Positions 53,126 to 62,617 of a stretch of DNA of 64,000 nt are shown one piece after another (positions within the stretch are counted from its first letter, which is position 1; every line of letters begins with the position of its first letter). A program made the position numbers and the translations under genes. The notes under the pieces were generated by a model, which was given only the letters and a program-made list of their open reading frames with translations, was not told the DNA's origin and ran no database searches. The stretch comes from Pseudomonas gingeri (GTDB lineage Bacteria > Pseudomonadota > Gammaproteobacteria > Pseudomonadales > Pseudomonadaceae). The DNA lies in contig NZ_JACAOR010000008.1 of assembly GCF_013386115.1 (NCBI RefSeq), positions 278,669 through 342,668 of the forward strand, read 5' to 3'.

Positions 53126-55416
53126 CCCCCGATCAAATGCGTGACTCCTCATTGATGGAGCTGTTCAGCCTGGAGGCCGAGGCCCAGACCCAGGTCCTCA
53201 GCGCCGGCCTGCTGGCGCTGGAGCGTAACCCGACCCAGGCCGACCAGCTTGAAGCCTGCATGCGCGCCGCCCACTCGCTCAAGGGCGCGGCGCGGATTGT
53301 CGGGGTCGACGCCGGGGTGAGCGTGTCCCATGTGATGGAGGATTGCCTGGTCAGCGCCCAGGAAGGGCGCTTGTACCTGCAGCCGGAACATATCGATGCC
53401 TTGCTGCAGGGCACCGACATGCTCATGCGCATCGCCACGCCGGGCAGCGCCAATGTCGGGCCGCTGGATGTCGAGGCCTATGTCCAGTTGATGAACGCCT
53501 TGCTCGACCCGGCGGCCCCGGGTGCCCGCGTCGCGCCGACCGTTGCGCCCGCCGCGGTCGAGCCGCCGCCTGCGCCGGTCGTGGTGTCGATGCCGGAACC
53601 CGAACCGTTGCCGACCACGGTCGAGCCCGAAGCCGTCGTGCCAGGCCGGCGCGTCACCACCGAGGGGGGCGAGCGGGTGTTGCGGGTCACCGCCGAACGC
53701 TTGAACAGCCTGCTCGACCTGTCGAGCAAATCCCTGGTGGAAACCCAGCGGCTCAAGCCGTACCTGGCCACCCTGCAACGCTTGCGGCGCATGCAGAGCA
53801 ACGGCCTGCGGGCCCTGGACACGCTCAACGACCACCTGAAGAGCGTGGGCCTGAGCCTGGAAGCCGAGGAAGCCCTGGCCGATGCCCGGCGCCTGCTCGC
53901 CGAATCGCAACAGATGCTCACCGCCCAGACCGTCGAACTCGACGAGTTCGGCTGGCAGGCCAGCCAGCGTGCCCAGGTGCTCTATGACACCGCCCTGGCC
54001 TGTCGCATGCGGCCCTTCGCCGATGTGCTCAATGGACAGGTACGCATGGTCCGCGACCTCGGGCGCAGCCTGGGTAAACAGGTGCGGCTGGAGATCGAGG
54101 GCGAGAAGACCCAGGTCGACCGCGATGTCCTGGAAAAGCTCGAGGCGCCGCTGACCCACCTGCTGCGCAACGCGGTCGATCACGGTATCGAAAGTCCGGA
54201 TCAGCGGTTGCTGGCCGGCAAGCCCGCCGAAGGCCTGATCCGCTTGCGTGCCTCGCACCAGGCCGGTCTCCTGGTACTGCAACTGAGCGACGACGGCGGT
54301 GGAGTGGACCTGGAACGCCTGCGCCGCAATATCGTCGAACGCCAGCTGTCGCCGGCCGAGACCGCCGCGCAGCTCAGCGAGGAGGAACTGCTGACCTTCC
54401 TGTTCCTGCCGGGCTTCAGCCTGCGGGACAAGGTGACCGAAGTCTCCGGGCGCGGCGTCGGCCTGGATGCCGTGCAGCATATGGTCCGGCAACTGCACGG
54501 TGCGGTGGTGCTGGAGCAGACGACCGGGCAGGGCAGTCGTTTCCATCTGGAAGTGCCGTTGACCCTGTCGGTGGTGCGCAGCCTGGTGGTGGAGGTCGGC
54601 GGCGAAGCCTACGCCTTCCCGCTGGCGCATATCGAGCGGATGCGCGACCTCGAACCGGAGGAAATCGTGCAACTGGAAGGTCGCCAGCACTTCTGGCACG
54701 AAGGCCGGCATGTCGGCCTGGTGGCGGCCAGCCAGTTGTTGCAGCGGCCGGCCAGCGAACACGTGGGCGAGAGCCTCAAGGTGGTGGTGATCCGCGAGCG
54801 CGATGCGGTCTATGGGGTGGCGGTCGAGCGTTTTATCGGCGAACGTACCCTGGTGGTGCTGCCACTCGACCCACGCCTGGGCAAGGTCCAGGACATCTCC
54901 GCCGGCGCCTTGCTCGACGACGGTTCGGCGGTGCTGATCGTCGATGTCGAGGACATGCTGCGCTCGGTGGAAAAACTGCTCAATACCGGGCGCCTGGAAC
55001 GTATCGACCGGCGTAATCGCCAGACCAGCGAGGCCGCGCGCAAGCGCATCCTGGTGGTCGACGATTCCCTGACCGTACGCGAACTGCAACGCAAGCTGCT
55101 GCTCAACCGGGGTTACGAGGTGGCGGTCGCGGTGGATGGCATGGACGGCTGGAACGCCCTGCGTGCCGAAGACTTCGACCTGCTGATTACCGATATCGAT
55201 ATGCCGCGCATGGACGGGATTGAATTGGTCACACTGTTGCGTCGAGACAATCGCCTGCAATCGCTGCCGGTGATGGTGGTGTCCTACAAGGATCGTGAAG
55301 AAGACCGTCGGCGTGGACTGGACGCCGGGGCCGACTATTATCTTGCCAAGGCCAGCTTCCATGACGACGCGTTGCTCGACGCGGTGGTAGAGCTGATTGG
55401 AGGCGCCCAGGGATGA
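53122..55416 (+). CDS. wspE: Hybrid CheA-type histidine kinase WspE
   Basis: A 764-residue kinase that phosphorylates WspR and WspF. The Hpt domain has MRAAHSLKGAARIVGV; a Pro-rich linker (about 130-180) leads to the dimerisation domain and the CheA ATPase core (LTHLLRNAVDHGIE, LQLSDDGGGVD, SGRGVGLDAVQ). Then come a CheW-like domain (VEVGGEAYAFPLAHIERM) and a C-terminal receiver (ILVVDDSLTVRELQ, phospho-Asp in TDIDMPRMDG). It is full length and coupled to wspD and wspF. Confidence 0.97.
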   Translation: MTPDQMRDSSLMELFSLEAEAQTQVLSAGLLALERNPTQADQLEACMRAAHSLKGAARIVGVDAGVSVSHVMEDCLVSAQEGRLYLQPEHIDALLQGTDMLMRIATPGSANVGPLDVEAYVQLMNALLDPAAPGARVAPTVAPAAVEPPPAPVVVSMPEPEPLPTTVEPEAVVPGRRVTTEGGERVLRVTAERLNSLLDLSSKSLVETQRLKPYLATLQRLRRMQSNGLRALDTLNDHLKSVGLSLEAEEALADARRLLAESQQMLTAQTVELDEFGWQASQRAQVLYDTALACRMRPFADVLNGQVRMVRDLGRSLGKQVRLEIEGEKTQVDRDVLEKLEAPLTHLLRNAVDHGIESPDQRLLAGKPAEGLIRLRASHQAGLLVLQLSDDGGGVDLERLRRNIVERQLSPAETAAQLSEEELLTFLFLPGFSLRDKVTEVSGRGVGLDAVQHMVRQLHGAVVLEQTTGQGSRFHLEVPLTLSVVRSLVVEVGGEAYAFPLAHIERMRDLEPEEIVQLEGRQHFWHEGRHVGLVAASQLLQRPASEHVGESLKVVVIRERDAVYGVAVERFIGERTLVVLPLDPRLGKVQDISAGALLDDGSAVLIVDVEDMLRSVEKLLNTGRLERIDRRNRQTSEAARKRILVVDDSLTVRELQRKLLLNRGYEVAVAVDGMDGWNALRAEDFDLLITDIDMPRMDGIELVTLLRRDNRLQSLPVMVVSYKDREEDRRRGLDAGADYYLAKASFHDDALLDAVVELIGGAQG

Positions 55417-56423
55417 GGATCGCAATCGTCAATGACATGCCCATGGCGGTCGAGGCCCTGCGCCGCGCCCTGGCGTTCGAGCCGGCGCACCAGTTGGTCT
55501 GGGTGGCTAGCAATGGCGCCGAGGCGGTGAAGCTCTGCGCCGAAGACACTCCGGACCTGATCCTGATGGACCTGATCATGCCGGTCATGGACGGTGTCGA
55601 GGCCACGCGCCGGATCATGGCCGAGTCACCGTGCGCGATCGTCATCGTCACCGTCGACCGCCAGCAGAACGTCCACCGCGTCTTCGAGGCCATGGGCCAT
55701 GGCGCGCTGGATGTGGTCGACACACCGGCCATCGGCGGGGCCAACCCGAAGGAGGCCGCCGCGCCGCTGTTGCGCAAGATCCTCAATATCGGCTGGCTGA
55801 TCGGCCAGCGTGGCAGCCGGGTGCGCAGCGCTGCGACTCCCGGCCGGGACAATGGCTCACGGCAGAAACTGGTGGCCATCGGTTCTTCGGCCGGTGGTCC
55901 GGCGGCCCTGGAAACCTTGCTCAAAGGGTTGCCGGTCAACTTTCCGGCGGCGATCGTGCTGGTCCAGCACGTGGACCAGGTATTCGCCGCCGGCATGGCC
56001 GAATGGCTCAGCACGGCCTGCGGACTGCCCGTCCGGCTGGCCCGCGAGGGCGAGGCGCCGCAAAGTGGTACTGTGCTGCTCGCCGGCACCAATCACCATA
56101 TCCGGCTGTTGCAGGACGGCACCCTGGCCTATACCGCCGAGCCGGTGAATGAAATCTATCGTCCCTCCATCGATGTGTTTTTCGAAAGTGTCGCCAGCTA
56201 CTGGAAGGGCGACGCGGTGGGCGTGCTGCTCACCGGCATGGGCCGCGATGGTGCCCAGGGACTGAAATTGATGCGTGAGCGAGGCTATCTGACGATTGCC
56301 CAGGACCAGGCGAGCAGTGCGGTGTATGGCATGCCCAAGGCAGCTGCCGCCATCGACGCCGCCGTGGAAATTCGCTCACTGAACAGGATCTCGCCACGTT
56401 TGCTGGAGATCTTCCCCACATGA
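55413..56423 (+). CDS. wspF: CheB-type methylesterase WspF
   Basis: A 336-residue methylesterase that demethylates WspA and lowers signalling; its loss causes wrinkly, high c-di-GMP colonies. The receiver (about 1-120) has LILMDLIMPVMDG. The esterase domain has the nucleophile in AIGSSAGGPAAL, His in VLVQHVDQ and Asp in LTGMGRDGAQG. All catalytic residues are present and the frame is intact, so the allele looks wild type. Confidence 0.97.
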   Translation: MRIAIVNDMPMAVEALRRALAFEPAHQLVWVASNGAEAVKLCAEDTPDLILMDLIMPVMDGVEATRRIMAESPCAIVIVTVDRQQNVHRVFEAMGHGALDVVDTPAIGGANPKEAAAPLLRKILNIGWLIGQRGSRVRSAATPGRDNGSRQKLVAIGSSAGGPAALETLLKGLPVNFPAAIVLVQHVDQVFAAGMAEWLSTACGLPVRLAREGEAPQSGTVLLAGTNHHIRLLQDGTLAYTAEPVNEIYRPSIDVFFESVASYWKGDAVGVLLTGMGRDGAQGLKLMRERGYLTIAQDQASSAVYGMPKAAAAIDAAVEIRSLNRISPRLLEIFPT

Positions 56424-56474
56424 ACCTTGCAACCAGCCCGCCTGGCTTGAACGCAGTAATGCAGGTGACCGCGC

Positions 56475-57488
56475 ATGAATGATTTACAACTGGATGGTTT
56501 CAAACCCACGGACGAGAACGCCGCGATGGTGCTGTTGGTCGACGACCAGGCCATGATCGGCGAAGCGGTACGGCGCGGCCTGGCCTCGGAAACCAATATC
56601 GATTTCCATTTCTGCGCCGATCCTCATCAAGCCATCGCCCAGGCGATCCGGATCAAGCCGACGGTGATTCTCCAGGACCTGGTGATGCCGGGGCTCGACG
56701 GCCTGACCCTGGTGCGTGAATACCGTAATCACCCGGCGACCAAGGACATCCCGATCATCGTGCTGTCCACCAAGGAAGATCCGCTGATCAAGAGCGCGGC
56801 GTTTTCCGCCGGGGCCAACGACTACCTGGTCAAGCTGCCGGACAACATCGAGCTGGTGGCACGTATCCGCTACCACTCGCGCTCCTACATGATGCTGTTG
56901 CAGCGCGATGCGGCCTATCGTGCCCTGCGGGTCAGCCAGCAGCAGTTGCTCGACACCAACCTGGTCCTGCAGCGCCTGATGAACTCGGACGGCCTGACCG
57001 GGCTGTCTAACCGCCGGCACTTCGACGAGTACCTGGAGCTGGAATGGAGAAGGGCGCAGCGCGAGCAGACGCAACTGTCGTTGCTGATGATCGACGTGGA
57101 TTACTTCAAGTCCTATAACGACAGCTTTGGTCACCTGGAAGGCGATGAGGCCTTGCGCAAGGTGGCGGAAGCGATTCGCGAGGCCAGCAGCCGACCGTCG
57201 GACCTGCCGGCGCGTTACGGCGGCGAGGAGTTCTCGCTGGTGCTGCCCAATACGTCCCAGGGCGGGGCGCGGCTGGTGGCGGAAAAACTGCGCCAGACCG
57301 TGGCGGGCCTGAAGATTCCGCACAATATGCCGGGCGAGGGCTCCGTGCTGACCATCAGCATCGGTCTGTCGACCATGACGCCGCAACAGGGCAGCAACTG
57401 CCGCGAACTGATCTCGACGGCGGACAAGGGGCTGTATTCGGCGAAGAACAACGGGCGCAATCAGGTGGGGATCGGCCAGGGGGAATGA
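56475..57488 (+). CDS. wspR: Response regulator diguanylate cyclase WspR
   Basis: WspR makes c-di-GMP when phosphorylated by WspE and forms clusters in the cell. The 337-residue protein has a receiver (VLLVDDQAMIGEAV, phospho-Asp in LQDLVMPGLDG), a coiled linker and a GGDEF domain (SDGLTGLSNRRHFDEYLELE). The active site is RYGGEEFSLVL, and an inhibitory RxxD (RPSD) lies five residues upstream of it. It is separated from wspF by 51 bp, the only real gap in the operon. Confidence 0.97.
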   Translation: MNDLQLDGFKPTDENAAMVLLVDDQAMIGEAVRRGLASETNIDFHFCADPHQAIAQAIRIKPTVILQDLVMPGLDGLTLVREYRNHPATKDIPIIVLSTKEDPLIKSAAFSAGANDYLVKLPDNIELVARIRYHSRSYMMLLQRDAAYRALRVSQQQLLDTNLVLQRLMNSDGLTGLSNRRHFDEYLELEWRRAQREQTQLSLLMIDVDYFKSYNDSFGHLEGDEALRKVAEAIREASSRPSDLPARYGGEEFSLVLPNTSQGGARLVAEKLRQTVAGLKIPHNMPGEGSVLTISIGLSTMTPQQGSNCRELISTADKGLYSAKNNGRNQVGIGQGE

Positions 57489-57608
57489 GCGGCCGGAGAA
57501 AAAATTGATCCCGTGGCGGCCTCCACCCCGCCAAGCGGGCTGCCTGGATGGTTACAATTCGGTTATACTCGTCGGCTTTCAAAAGTTCACCGACGAGTGC
57601 TGCCCGCC

Positions 57609-58704
57609 ATGGAAATCAACCCGATCCTTAACAGTATCAAGGACCTGTCCGAGCGCTCCGAAACTATTCGGGGGTATCTTTGACTACGATCAAAAGCATG
57701 AGCGCCTGACCGAAGTCAATCGCGAGCTTGAAGATCCGGCTGTCTGGAGCAACCCCGAATACGCACAGAACCTGGGACGCGAGCGCTCTGCGCTGGCCCA
57801 GATCGTCGAGACCCTGGATGAAATGTCCAGCGGTCTGGCCGATGCCCGCGACCTGCTGGAAATGGCTGCCGCCGAGGAAGACCAGGGCGCCGTGGACGAC
57901 GTCGCCGCCGAAGTGGAGCGCCTGCGCGAGGCCCTGGAAAAACTGGAGTTCCGTCGCATGTTCAGCGGCGAAATGGACCAGAACCACGCCTACCTGGATA
58001 TCCAGGCCGGCTCCGGTGGCACCGAAGCCCAGGACTGGGCCAACATCCTGCTGCGCATGTACCTGCGCTGGGCCGACAAGCGCGGTTTCGACGCGACCAT
58101 CATGGAACTGTCCGCCGGCGAAGTCGCCGGGATCAAGGGCGCGACCGTGCATATCAAGGGCGAATACGCCTTTGGCTGGTTGCGCACCGAGATCGGCGTG
58201 CACCGCCTGGTGCGCAAGAGCCCGTTCGACTCCGGCAACCGTCGCCACACGTCGTTCTCGGCGGTCTTCGTGTCGCCGGAAATCGATGACAACATCGAAA
58301 TCGACATCAACCCGGCCGACCTGCGGATCGATACCTATCGTTCCTCCGGTGCCGGTGGCCAGCACGTCAACACCACCGACTCGGCGGTACGGATCACCCA
58401 CGTCCCGACCAACACCGTGGTCAGCTGCCAGAACGAACGTTCCCAGCATGCGAACAAGGACACCGCGATGAAGATGTTGCGGGCACGCTTGTACGAACAG
58501 GAAGTACAGAAGCGCAACGCCGCTTCCCAGGCCCTGGAAGAGACCAAGTCGGATATCGGCTGGGGTCACCAGATCCGCTCCTACGTACTCGATGCCTCGC
58601 GGATCAAGGATCTGCGGACCAACATCGAGCGCAGCGATTGCGACAAGGTGCTGGACGGCGACATCGACGAATACCTGGTGGCCAGCCTCAAGCAAGGGCT
58701 GTAA
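57609..58704 (+). CDS. prfB: Peptide chain release factor 2 (programmed +1 frameshift)
   Basis: RF2 ends translation at UGA and UAA. Translation starts at the ATG at 57609 (MEINPILNSIKDLSERSETI) and reaches an in-frame TGA at 57681-57683 after 24 codons. A +1 shift on CTT TGA resumes at GAC 57682 (YDQKHERLTEVNREL) and gives about 364 residues. The GGQ motif is in SGAGGQHVNTTDSAV; the codon-recognition segment SPFDSGNRRHTSF carries the RF2-type SPF tripeptide. lysS follows. Confidence 0.97.
57670..57683 (+). promoter_or_regulatory. prfB autoregulatory +1 frameshift site
   Basis: GGGGG (57671-57674 and flanking G) acts as a Shine-Dalgarno-like element a few bases before CTT TGA C. Low RF2 slows termination at the internal TGA and favours the shift, the classical feedback known for prfB. 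Confidence 0.93.
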
Positions 58705-58713
58705 GACACTACT

Positions 58714-58755
58714 GTGGTAGCCGGCTTGCTGGCGATCCCCGGCCGCAGGCCGGGG
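58714..58755. repeat. Single REP and adjoining GC hairpin between prfB and lysS
   Basis: GTGGTAGCCGGCTTGCTGGC from 58714, one arm only, followed by CCCCGGCC/GGCCGGGG (58737-58755). No T-run follows, so prfB-lysS readthrough remains possible. Confidence 0.75.
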
Positions 58756-58786
58756 GCAACGAACCTGTGATGGAAAATCTGAAGAC

Positions 58787-60289
58787 ATGAGCGACCAACA
58801 ACTCGACCCGCAAGCCCTGCAACAGGAAGAAAACGCCCTGATCGCCCTGCGCAAGGAAAAGCTTGCCGCCGAGCGTGCCAAGGGCAACGCCTTCCCGAAC
58901 GACTTCCGCCGCGACGCCTACTGCGAAGACTTGCAGAAGCAGTACGCGGACAAGACCAAGGAAGAGCTGGCAGAGGCAGCGATCCCGGTCAAGGTTGCCG
59001 GTCGCATCATGCTCAACCGTGGCTCGTTCATGGTGATCCAGGACATGTCCGGGCGCATCCAGGTCTACGTCAACCGCAAGACCCTGTCGGAAGAAACCCT
59101 GGCCGCGGTGAAAACCTGGGACCTGGGCGACATCATTTCCGCCGAAGGCACCCTGGCCCGTTCCGGCAAGGGCGACCTGTACGTCGAAATGACCGATGTG
59201 CGCCTGCTGACCAAGTCGCTGCGTCCGCTGCCGGACAAGCACCATGGCCTGACCGATACCGAGACCCGTTATCGCCAGCGCTACGTCGACCTGATCGTCA
59301 ACGAAGAAGTCCGCCAGACCTTCCGCGTGCGTTCGCAAGTCATCGCCCATATCCGTAACTTCATGATGAAGCGCGACTTCATGGAAGTGGAAACGCCGAT
59401 GCTGCAGACCATCCCTGGCGGTGCCGCGGCCAAGCCGTTCGAAACCCACCACAACGCGCTGGACATGGGCATGTACCTGCGCATCGCGCCGGAGCTGTAC
59501 CTCAAGCGCCTGGTGGTCGGTGGCTTCGAGCGCGTGTTCGAGATCAACCGCAACTTCCGTAACGAAGGGGTGTCGACCCGGCACAACCCTGAATTCACCA
59601 TGCTGGAGTTCTACCAGGCGTACGCCGACTACGAAGACAACATGGACCTGACCGAAGAGCTGTTCCGTGAGCTGGCCCAGGCCGTCCTCGGCAGCACCGA
59701 CGTGCCGTACGGCGACAAGGTGTTCCACTTCGGCGAGCCTTTCGCCCGCCTGTCGGTGTTCGATTCGATCCTCAAGTACAACCCGGAACTGACCGCCGAC
59801 GACCTGCTGGACATCGACAAGGCGCGCGCCATCGCCAAGAAGGCCGGGGCCAAGGTGCTCGGCTTCGAAGGCCTGGGCAAGCTGCAGGTGATGATTTTCG
59901 AAGAACTGGTCGAGCACAAGCTGGAACAGCCGCACTTCATTACCCAATACCCGTTCGAAGTCTCGCCACTGGCGCGTCGCAACGACAAGAACCCGAACGT
60001 CACCGACCGTTTCGAGCTGTTTATCGGTGGTCGTGAAATCGCCAACGCCTATTCCGAGTTGAACGACGCGGAAGACCAGGCCGAGCGCTTCCAGGCCCAG
60101 GTGGCCGAGAAGGATGCGGGCGACGACGAAGCCATGCACTACGACGCCGACTTCGTCCGTGCGCTGGAATACGGCATGCCGCCAACGGCCGGTGAAGGCA
60201 TCGGTATCGACCGCCTGGTGATGTTGCTCACCAACGCCCCGTCGATCCGTGACGTGATCCTGTTCCCGCATATGCGGCCCCAAGCCTGA
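58787..60289 (+). CDS. lysS: Lysyl-tRNA synthetase (class II)
   Basis: A 500-residue class II synthetase charging tRNA-Lys. The N-terminal OB fold binds the anticodon (VKVAGRIMLNRGSFMVIQDM). Class II motifs are visible: motif 2 as FEINRNFRNEGVSTRHNPEF, motif 3 as GEGIGIDRLVMLL. prfB-lysS is the usual bacterial order. A strong terminator follows. Confidence 0.98.
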   Translation: MSDQQLDPQALQQEENALIALRKEKLAAERAKGNAFPNDFRRDAYCEDLQKQYADKTKEELAEAAIPVKVAGRIMLNRGSFMVIQDMSGRIQVYVNRKTLSEETLAAVKTWDLGDIISAEGTLARSGKGDLYVEMTDVRLLTKSLRPLPDKHHGLTDTETRYRQRYVDLIVNEEVRQTFRVRSQVIAHIRNFMMKRDFMEVETPMLQTIPGGAAAKPFETHHNALDMGMYLRIAPELYLKRLVVGGFERVFEINRNFRNEGVSTRHNPEFTMLEFYQAYADYEDNMDLTEELFRELAQAVLGSTDVPYGDKVFHFGEPFARLSVFDSILKYNPELTADDLLDIDKARAIAKKAGAKVLGFEGLGKLQVMIFEELVEHKLEQPHFITQYPFEVSPLARRNDKNPNVTDRFELFIGGREIANAYSELNDAEDQAERFQAQVAEKDAGDDEAMHYDADFVRALEYGMPPTAGEGIGIDRLVMLLTNAPSIRDVILFPHMRPQA

Positions 60290-60303
60290 CTATGCTGAAC
60301 AAG

Positions 60304-60332
60304 AAGCCGCCTTTACCAGGCGGCTTTTTATT
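60304..60332 (+). terminator. Rho-independent terminator after lysS
   Basis: AAGCCGCC (60304-60311) pairs with GGCGGCTT (60319-60326), followed by TTTATTG. It lies 15 bp past the lysS stop. Confidence 0.93.
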
Positions 60333-60397
60333 GTCTGTGTGGCACTGGCGTACTGATTCTGATTTCACCTGTCTTTGATCTGTGAGGGATACCTGTC

Positions 60398-61114
60398 GTG
60401 AACCGTGCAATGGCTCAAAAGGGCGCAGCTGGCATCGCCACCGCGGTAGCTGAAAGCGTCCAGTACCAGGGACGCAAGGCCAGCCGACAGGGCAGTGAGC
60501 AACGGCGACAGGACATTCTCGACGCAGCGATGCGCATCGTCGTGCGTGATGGCGTACGGGGTGTGCGTCACCGCGCGGTGGCGGCCGAGGCCTGTGTGCC
60601 GTTGTCGGCCACCACCTACTATTTCAAGGACATCGATGACCTGCTGACCGACACCTTCGCCCAGTATGTCGAGCGCAGCGCGGCTTTCATGGCCAAGCTG
60701 TGGGAAAACAACGAAGGCCTGCTGCGCGAGATGGTCGCCTACGGTGATGGCAGTGCGGCGTCGCGGGCCCAGTTGGCCGACGATATCGCGCGGATGACCG
60801 CCGACTATATCCAGCGCCAGTTGCACAACCGTCGCGAGCACCTGATGGCCGAACAGGCGTTTCGCCAGGAGGCCCTGCTCAATCCGCGCCTGGCGGTGCT
60901 GGTGCGTTCCCACCAGCAGATTCTGCTGCAGGGCACCTGCCAGTTTTTCCAGGTCCTGGGTTCCAGGGAGCCACAACAGGATGCCAAAGTGTTGACGGCG
61001 ATTATCGGACGGATGGAATATCAGGGCCTTCTCGGCGAGGCGGGCCCCGAGGCGGAACAGGACATGCTCGGGATCCTCACCCGTTACATGCATCTGGTGC
61101 TGGCGTCCGTCTAG
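60398..61114 (+). CDS. TetR-family transcriptional regulator
   Basis: A 238-residue regulator with a GTG start (AGGG at good spacing); an ATG 12 bp later is possible. The HTH lies at about residues 30-75 (RRQDILDAAMRIVVRDGVRG, HRAVAAEACVPLSATTYYFK). The C-terminal ligand domain shows no clue to its effector. The gene after lysS in P. aeruginosa is also a TetR regulator, so this is conserved context. Confidence 0.9.
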   Translation: MNRAMAQKGAAGIATAVAESVQYQGRKASRQGSEQRRQDILDAAMRIVVRDGVRGVRHRAVAAEACVPLSATTYYFKDIDDLLTDTFAQYVERSAAFMAKLWENNEGLLREMVAYGDGSAASRAQLADDIARMTADYIQRQLHNRREHLMAEQAFRQEALLNPRLAVLVRSHQQILLQGTCQFFQVLGSREPQQDAKVLTAIIGRMEYQGLLGEAGPEAEQDMLGILTRYMHLVLASV

Positions 61115-61164
61115 GCTGTAGCGAGTGCACAGGCAGTCACCGAAGCAATGATCAGGAGTTTTCC

Positions 61165-62442
61165 TTGGACGATTACCAGCAGACGATACGCAGCCTGTCC
61201 GACCGCATAGTGCTGGCACAGACACCGATTCGTGTGCTCGACGCGGTGAAGTGGGACGAGAACATCCGCAAGGGCTTTCTCAAGGCCAAGGGCAAGGAAA
61301 TGCCCGCGGTGGATCGCGATTACTACACCTCGCGGCCATTGTCGTTCGACTCCGGCGCGGTGAAGCTGGAGTTCCAGAACATCGAGCGCGACATCACCCG
61401 CCAGCTCGGCCAGTTCAACCCGGTCGGGCAGATCATGCGGCGCATGTGCAAGGAGTACCGCATGGTCGTGCGGATGCTCGAAGCGCGGGGCACCGCCGAC
61501 TTCGGGCTGATCTCGCAGGAACTCTACGGCGCCGCCTCCGATGCCTTCCATGCCGGCGATCCGACCCTGGCCGACCTGGGGCTGATGCTCTCCGACTACC
61601 TGAACAATATCGACGGCCGTGGCGACCTCAAGGACGAACCCAAGACCCTGACCGCCAAGGATGCCGTCGGCCTGCTGCAGAGCCGCCTGAACAAGGTGTT
61701 CGGCGAGGCCGAGGAAACCATCCGGGTGTTCGAGTCCGATGGGATCGTCGCCGACGCGGCGGCCGGTGCCGACTACATCAAGATCCGCGCCGATGCGCTG
61801 TTCAACTCGCGGGATGTCCGCGCGCTGGAGGTCCACGAAGGCCTGGTGCATGTCGGCACCACGCTCAACGGCCTGAACCAGCCGATCTGCACCTTCCTGT
61901 CCAAGGGCCCGCCCTCGTCGACGGTGACCCAGGAAGGCCTGGCGATCCTGATGGAAATCATCACCTTCGCCTCCTATCCGAGCCGCCTGCGCAAGCTGAC
62001 CAACCGCACCCGGGCCATCGACATGGTGGAGCAGGGCGCCGACTTCCTGCAGGTGTTCGAGTTCTTCCGCGAGCAGGGTTTCGAGATGGCCGAAAGCTAC
62101 GGCAACGCCAGTCGGGTCTTCCGCGGATCGACGCCGACGGGGCTGCCCTTTACCAAGGACCTGTCCTACCTCAAGGGCTTTATCATGGTTTACAACTACA
62201 TTCAGTTGGCCGTGCGTAAAGGCAAGCTGGAGCAGGTGCCGCTGTTGTTCTGTGGCAAGACCACCCTGGAAGATATGCGCACCTTGCGCCAGCTGGTCGA
62301 CGAGGGCCTGGTGGTGCCGCCCAAGTACCTGCCGGAGCAGTTCCGGGACATGAACGCGTTGTCGGCCTGGATGTGCTTCAGCAACTTCCTGAATCACCTG
62401 AGCCTGGACCGGATTGAGGCGGATTACTCCAATATCCTGTGA
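61165..62442 (+). CDS. DUF1704 protein (flavohemoglobin expression-modulating QEGLA motif; MATCAP-like metallopeptidase fold)
   Basis: A 425-residue protein with a TTG start preceded by AGGAG. It contains EVHEGLVHVG, an HExxxH motif, and 60-odd bases later VTQEGLAILM, whose Glu would be a third metal ligand. Eukaryotic DUF1704 proteins (MATCAP) with HExxxH plus EEGLA are tyrosine carboxypeptidases of tubulin; bacterial homologues are annotated only for the QEGLA motif. I infer a zinc metallopeptidase of unknown substrate. It lies 50 bp after the TetR gene and may be cotranscribed with it. Confidence 0.82.
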   Translation: MDDYQQTIRSLSDRIVLAQTPIRVLDAVKWDENIRKGFLKAKGKEMPAVDRDYYTSRPLSFDSGAVKLEFQNIERDITRQLGQFNPVGQIMRRMCKEYRMVVRMLEARGTADFGLISQELYGAASDAFHAGDPTLADLGLMLSDYLNNIDGRGDLKDEPKTLTAKDAVGLLQSRLNKVFGEAEETIRVFESDGIVADAAAGADYIKIRADALFNSRDVRALEVHEGLVHVGTTLNGLNQPICTFLSKGPPSSTVTQEGLAILMEIITFASYPSRLRKLTNRTRAIDMVEQGADFLQVFEFFREQGFEMAESYGNASRVFRGSTPTGLPFTKDLSYLKGFIMVYNYIQLAVRKGKLEQVPLLFCGKTTLEDMRTLRQLVDEGLVVPPKYLPEQFRDMNALSAWMCFSNFLNHLSLDRIEADYSNIL

Positions 62443-62447
62443 GGTTT

Positions 62448-62485
62448 CATCGATCCAACGGCAACATCGATCCAACGGCAACATC
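62448..62485. repeat. 17-bp direct repeat (two copies)
   Basis: CATCGATCCAACGGCAA at 62448-62464 and 62465-62481, with a further CATC. It lies just past the DUF1704 stop. No function is evident. Confidence 0.85.
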
Positions 62486-62492
62486 AATCCTT

Positions 62493-62580
62493 GTGGGAGC
62501 TGGCTTGCCAGCGATAGCGATCTTACAGTTGACCGCTTCGGGGCTGAAACACCGCTATCGCCGGCAAGCCGGCTCCTGCA
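62493..62580. repeat. REP pair (BIME)
   Basis: TGTGGGAGCTGGCTTGCCAG near 62492 and the inverted CCGGCAAGCCGGCTCCTGCA ending at 62580, between the DUF1704 and hydrolase genes. Confidence 0.88.
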
Positions 62581-62617
62581 GTTATCCGCGTTGACTAGCT
62601 CACGAGGTTTCAAACGG

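Noticed and set aside
57609..57683. Possible sequencing frameshift or pseudogene in prfB
   Set aside because: The TGA lies in the classical CTTTGAC site with a G-rich element upstream; this is programmed.
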